Shown here piece after piece: positions 12,175 through 15,228 of a stretch of 15,228 nucleotides of DNA. The DNA comes from Eubacterium sp. GTDB lineage: Bacteria > Bacillota_A > Clostridia > Peptostreptococcales > Anaerovoracaceae. The stretch is taken from assembly GCA_021769545.1 (NCBI GenBank), contig JAETSS010000005.1:1-15228 (forward strand), read 5' to 3'. Numbering within the stretch: position 1 is the first letter of the stretch; each line of letters starts with the position of its first letter. Under the pieces are notes generated by a model. The model did not search any database, was not told the DNA's origin, and worked only from the letters and a program-made list of their open reading frames with translations. The position numbers and the translations under genes were made by a program.

Positions 12175-15003
12175 ATGAAATTCAATTTAACGATAGATAA
12201 GAAACGCGAAGCGGTAATAAGCGATAAGCTGTGTATAAACTGCGGAAAATGCAGCGATATATGTCCGACAGACGCCATCAAGGAGCAGCAGAAGACGGTA
12301 TACTGCATGTTCCCCGACTGCGGCGAAGGCAAAGGCAGCGAGACCTCGGCAAAATTTTTCGAGGATGCCCGTGAGCTGGCGACTCAGGCCGTATGCTCGC
12401 TAAGCTGTCCTCTGGGTATAGTACCTCAGGCGGTATCGACTCTTGTAAGACGCGGCGATATCGAAGGTGCATATGAGCTGATAGCAGATAAGAACCCCAT
12501 GCCGTGGGTATGCGCATCCATATGCGGGCAGACCTGCCAGGATTACTGCAAGCGCGGACTCATGCTGGATGCACCGATAAACATGAGAGGACTTGAAAGC
12601 TACATACTTTCGAGATCGGAGCAGAGACCGTATAAACATGTGAGAAGATTCAGCGAAAGGGTAGCCGTCATCGGTGCGGGACCTGCGGGACTTACGGCAG
12701 CCTTCGAGCTTTCCAAAGCAGGCTATGAGGTTACCGTATTCGAAAAGGATAAGAGACCGGGCGGCGCTCTCAGCTGGGGCGTGCCGTCATTCAGAATGGA
12801 TAAGCAGAGACTTGCAGAGGAAATAGACCGTCTGCTGTCAGTGGGAATAAAGGTGAGATATGACTGCAGCATCGGCGAGGACTGCACGCTGGAGGATATT
12901 TTCGATGAAGGCTTCGCGGCGTGTCTCGTTGCTGTGGGAGCCTCCTGGGGAATCATGGAAGATATCCCGGGGGCGGATTCCCATATGGTATACGACGGCG
13001 TGAGCCTCATGAGACAGCTGAGCGGCCGGGAGGATGAAGGCATAGCTCTGGGCGATGATATCGTAGTCATCGGCGGCGGTGAGCTGGCTGCAAATGCGGC
13101 AAGGCTGCTGCGCAGACAGGGAAAGAACGTCACTTGCTGTGCTGTCGATGCACCCGATGATCTGCAGATATCGGCAAACAGCGTAGATGCGCTGCAGCAG
13201 GAGGGTGTCGGATTCGAGACTCTGGTCAGTCCAAAGCAGATAATAAACGAAGACGGAAATGTCAAAGCAGTGGAGCTCATAAGAGTCGAATACATCGAGG
13301 ATGACATGGGCAGAGCCCGTATCCAGCAGATCAAGGGCAGCGAGTTCAATGTATTCTGCGATACGGTGGTCTTCGCTACAGGCAGGAAGTGCAGCGCGGA
13401 AAAGATAAGCAACGCGGAGACATATCCAAACGGCAGACTCAAGGTAGACCGTTTATACAGGACCAATAAAAAGATGCTCTTTGCATGCGGAGATGCCATC
13501 ATGGAAAGCAGTTCCGTGGCAGAGGCCATGGCGTCCGGAAAGGAGGCTGCAGCTTCCATCGCCGCCGAGCTTCACGGTTCGGCGGAAGCAGGCCGCGGGC
13601 ATATCCTGGAGAATGCGCCGGATGCTGCAATAATATATCCGGAGAACATCGCAGGCATCGTGCCTCAGTTTGAGACTGTGCTGAGAGAAAGCGACGAGAC
13701 TGAGATCGACCAGAAGCCTGCAGTGGACATAGCTTCCATCCTGCGGGACGCCGGGATAGAGGAAGAGATGCCGGTATTTTCATATAAGACGGAAAGCGGT
13801 GAGCTGAAACGGAAGGTCGCAGTCATAGGCGGCGGCATAGCGGGCATTACCGCAGCAGTGGATCTGGCAAAGGTCGGATACATGCCGACGATCTTCGAAA
13901 AGTACCCGGCGCTGGGAGGCAGGTATATGTGGCTGTCTTCATCTAAGCGGGTAGATAAGGAGCTGTTGAAGGTAGGTATTGCAAAGCTGGAGGCCTCCGG
14001 CATAGAAACGGTATGCGGCATCCAGGCAGGTGTGAAGCCTAACATCGACGCATTGCTTTCAGGCGGTTACGAAGCCGTACTTTTTGCTATCGGAGAATCG
14101 AGAGGGATGCTGCCTGATATGAAAAACGCAGACAGCCGCGGAGTTTTCGAATCGGTTTCCCTCATGGGAAGACTGCTCAATAACGAGACGATAGAAGATC
14201 TGGGACAGCAGGTCATCGTTACAGGCTGTGACGAGATGACCTTCGATATCGCGAGAATGATCAGAGAGCGTCATGCACAGGTTACCGTGCTTTCTCCTCT
14301 TGGAAAGGGAAGTCTGAGGGACGGCGTGGCCTCTATATCGGCGGCACTGGACGAGGGAGTGAACCTCGTTACCGGAGTGGAGCTTATGGGAATAAACAAG
14401 AAGGACGGCGTTCTCACCGGGATAAAGTGCAGAGTATCCGAAAGGAATATAGATATAGACATCTCCTGCGATACGATAGTCTTAGGTGAAACATCATGTC
14501 CGGATACATACGGGATATCATTGAAAAATCCTAAGCTGGAGATGGACGAAAGCGGATATATCACCACCGACGAGCGCCTTGTTACGAGCGTATACGGGGT
14601 ATTTGCAATAGGCGATTTCGATATGAGTTCAGTGGAAGCAGGCCATGCGGCAGCAGCTACCGTATGCAGCTTCATGGAGTCGGAGGACATCGCCAAGAAT
14701 GCGCGATTGAGAGACAGCAGCGAAAAGGAAAAGAACGGTGACGTACAGAAATACGAGATATTCGAAGGGCGCAGGGACACCGGCGGATTTGAGACGGGCA
14801 GATGTCTGTTTGACAGGAAGCAGGCGGAGCTGGAAGCATCAAGGTGCCTGGGCTGCGGATATCGCATGCAGATAGGTGAAAGCTGTATAGGCTGTGGCAT
14901 ATGCGAGAGAGTATGTCCTGCAGGAGCGATAACATTGAGGAAGCTCGCTTCCGCTGAAGCAGCCAATGTGCAGCAGACAGGTTCGGAGGAGGTTCAGATA
15001 TGA
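12175..15003 (+). CDS. Large iron-sulfur flavoprotein with two tandem GltD-like oxidoreductase modules
   Basis: A 942-residue protein, about twice the usual GltD/NfnB-like length. In order: a ferredoxin motif C20-x2-C23-x2-C26-x3-C30-P; a GltD-type N-terminal cysteine region (C74, C78, then a WVCASICGQTCQDYCKRG segment); FAD motif GAGPAG (167-172) with EKDKRPGGALSWGVPSFR; nucleotide-binding loop GGGELAANAARLL (from G300); FAD-closing segment FACGDAIMESSSVAEAMASGKEAA. A second module follows with GGGIAG (from 552), EKYPALGGRYMW and FAIGDFDMSSVEAGHAAA. The C-terminal cysteines are C891/C894 and C904-x2-C907-x2-C910-x3-C914-P. In the second module the pyridine-nucleotide loop is degenerate (VIVTGCDEMTFDIAR, from 680). 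Such modules pass electrons between NAD(P)H, FAD and iron-sulfur clusters; the substrate is unknown. It overlaps the next gene by an ATGA junction. Confidence 0.88.
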   Translation: MKFNLTIDKKREAVISDKLCINCGKCSDICPTDAIKEQQKTVYCMFPDCGEGKGSETSAKFFEDARELATQAVCSLSCPLGIVPQAVSTLVRRGDIEGAYELIADKNPMPWVCASICGQTCQDYCKRGLMLDAPINMRGLESYILSRSEQRPYKHVRRFSERVAVIGAGPAGLTAAFELSKAGYEVTVFEKDKRPGGALSWGVPSFRMDKQRLAEEIDRLLSVGIKVRYDCSIGEDCTLEDIFDEGFAACLVAVGASWGIMEDIPGADSHMVYDGVSLMRQLSGREDEGIALGDDIVVIGGGELAANAARLLRRQGKNVTCCAVDAPDDLQISANSVDALQQEGVGFETLVSPKQIINEDGNVKAVELIRVEYIEDDMGRARIQQIKGSEFNVFCDTVVFATGRKCSAEKISNAETYPNGRLKVDRLYRTNKKMLFACGDAIMESSSVAEAMASGKEAAASIAAELHGSAEAGRGHILENAPDAAIIYPENIAGIVPQFETVLRESDETEIDQKPAVDIASILRDAGIEEEMPVFSYKTESGELKRKVAVIGGGIAGITAAVDLAKVGYMPTIFEKYPALGGRYMWLSSSKRVDKELLKVGIAKLEASGIETVCGIQAGVKPNIDALLSGGYEAVLFAIGESRGMLPDMKNADSRGVFESVSLMGRLLNNETIEDLGQQVIVTGCDEMTFDIARMIRERHAQVTVLSPLGKGSLRDGVASISAALDEGVNLVTGVELMGINKKDGVLTGIKCRVSERNIDIDISCDTIVLGETSCPDTYGISLKNPKLEMDESGYITTDERLVTSVYGVFAIGDFDMSSVEAGHAAAATVCSFMESEDIAKNARLRDSSEKEKNGDVQKYEIFEGRRDTGGFETGRCLFDRKQAELEASRCLGCGYRMQIGESCIGCGICERVCPAGAITLRKLASAEAANVQQTGSEEVQI

Positions 15004-15228
15004 CTGCAGTGAAAAGAGATGTGATAATAGTGGGCGCAGGTCCCGCAGGAGCCATATGTGCAGCATATCTTGCCAAGGAAGGCGTAGATGTACTGCTTCT
15101 TGAAAAGGACAGCCTTTCCAAAAGCAAAGCCTGCGGCGACATGCAGTGCGAGGGCATAGTGTCCCATATGGAACAGCTTGGCGCAGTCGAAGCGCTGGAT
15201 GAAATGAGCACATGCATAAGACAGCTCA
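15000..15228 (+). CDS. Geranylgeranyl reductase-family FAD oxidoreductase, N-terminal part (3' end outside the window)
   Basis: Seventy-six codons are visible from ATG 15000, whose last two bases plus the next A form the stop of the upstream gene (ATGA overlap). GGAGGAGG lies about seven bases upstream. The N-terminus is a dinucleotide-binding fold (RDVIIVGAGPAGAICAAYLA) with an acidic strand end (VLLLEKD). KSKACGDMQCEG follows, resembling the CGDG-type segment of geranylgeranyl reductase/FixC-like flavoproteins. Family members reduce isoprenoid double bonds or take electrons from ferredoxin-type donors. Coupling to the multi-cluster flavoprotein suggests that protein is its electron donor; this is inference. 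The catalytic part lies beyond the window. Confidence 0.85.
   Translation, partial: MTAVKRDVIIVGAGPAGAICAAYLAKEGVDVLLLEKDSLSKSKACGDMQCEGIVSHMEQLGAVEALDEMSTCIRQL

Overview
The window looks like chromosomal DNA from an anaerobic member of the Firmicutes, most likely class Clostridia. The evidence is an Rpn/PD-(D/E)XK-type transposase remnant, a lysine riboswitch ahead of a diaminopimelate operon that uses the acetylase branch (dapH), a PadR/DUF2812 pair, several ferredoxin-type flavoproteins, strong AGGAGG ribosome sites and heavy use of ATA (Ile) and AGA/AGG (Arg) codons. Family-level placement (an Anaerovoracaceae-like lineage) is only a guess.

Layout. (1) 1-519: 3' part of an Rpn-family nuclease/transposase gene, cut by the window edge. 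(2) 559-4509: a complete lysine/meso-diaminopimelate operon: promoter, lysine riboswitch with terminator, lysA, dapF, dapB, dapH, then a strong intrinsic terminator. (3) 4511-5534: a promoter embedded in palindromes, then overlapping padR and DUF2812 membrane-protein genes, which look autoregulated. (4) 5532-6792: a large stem-loop, a promoter, and an XRE-type HTH protein with a multi-pass membrane domain. (5) 6793-7208: non-coding DNA dominated by a regular array of ATTCCAAA/TTTGGAAT inverted-repeat units with a 72-73 bp period, then a terminator. (6) 7209-8400, minus strand: branched-chain aminotransferase with its own promoter. (7) 8496-10515: SanA/DUF218 protein overlapping a DUF362 double [4Fe-4S] protein, then a terminator-like hairpin. 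(8) 10539-11690: a cysteine-desulfurase-like enzyme. (9) 11727-15228: promoter, a 124-aa orphan protein, a 942-aa tandem GltD-like iron-sulfur flavoprotein, and the start of a geranylgeranyl-reductase-family flavoprotein that runs off the window.

How the genes work together. Region 2 encodes four steps of meso-DAP/lysine synthesis, and the riboswitch should shut it off when lysine is plentiful; dapA, the aminotransferase and the N-acetyl-DAP deacetylase are not here. Region 9 looks like a redox operon in which a multi-centre flavoprotein could pass electrons to the reductase-like flavoprotein; this is inference.

The least explained parts are the periodic inverted-repeat array (6819-7127) and the double GltD-like protein with its orphan partner. 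No tRNA, rRNA or CRISPR array was seen.
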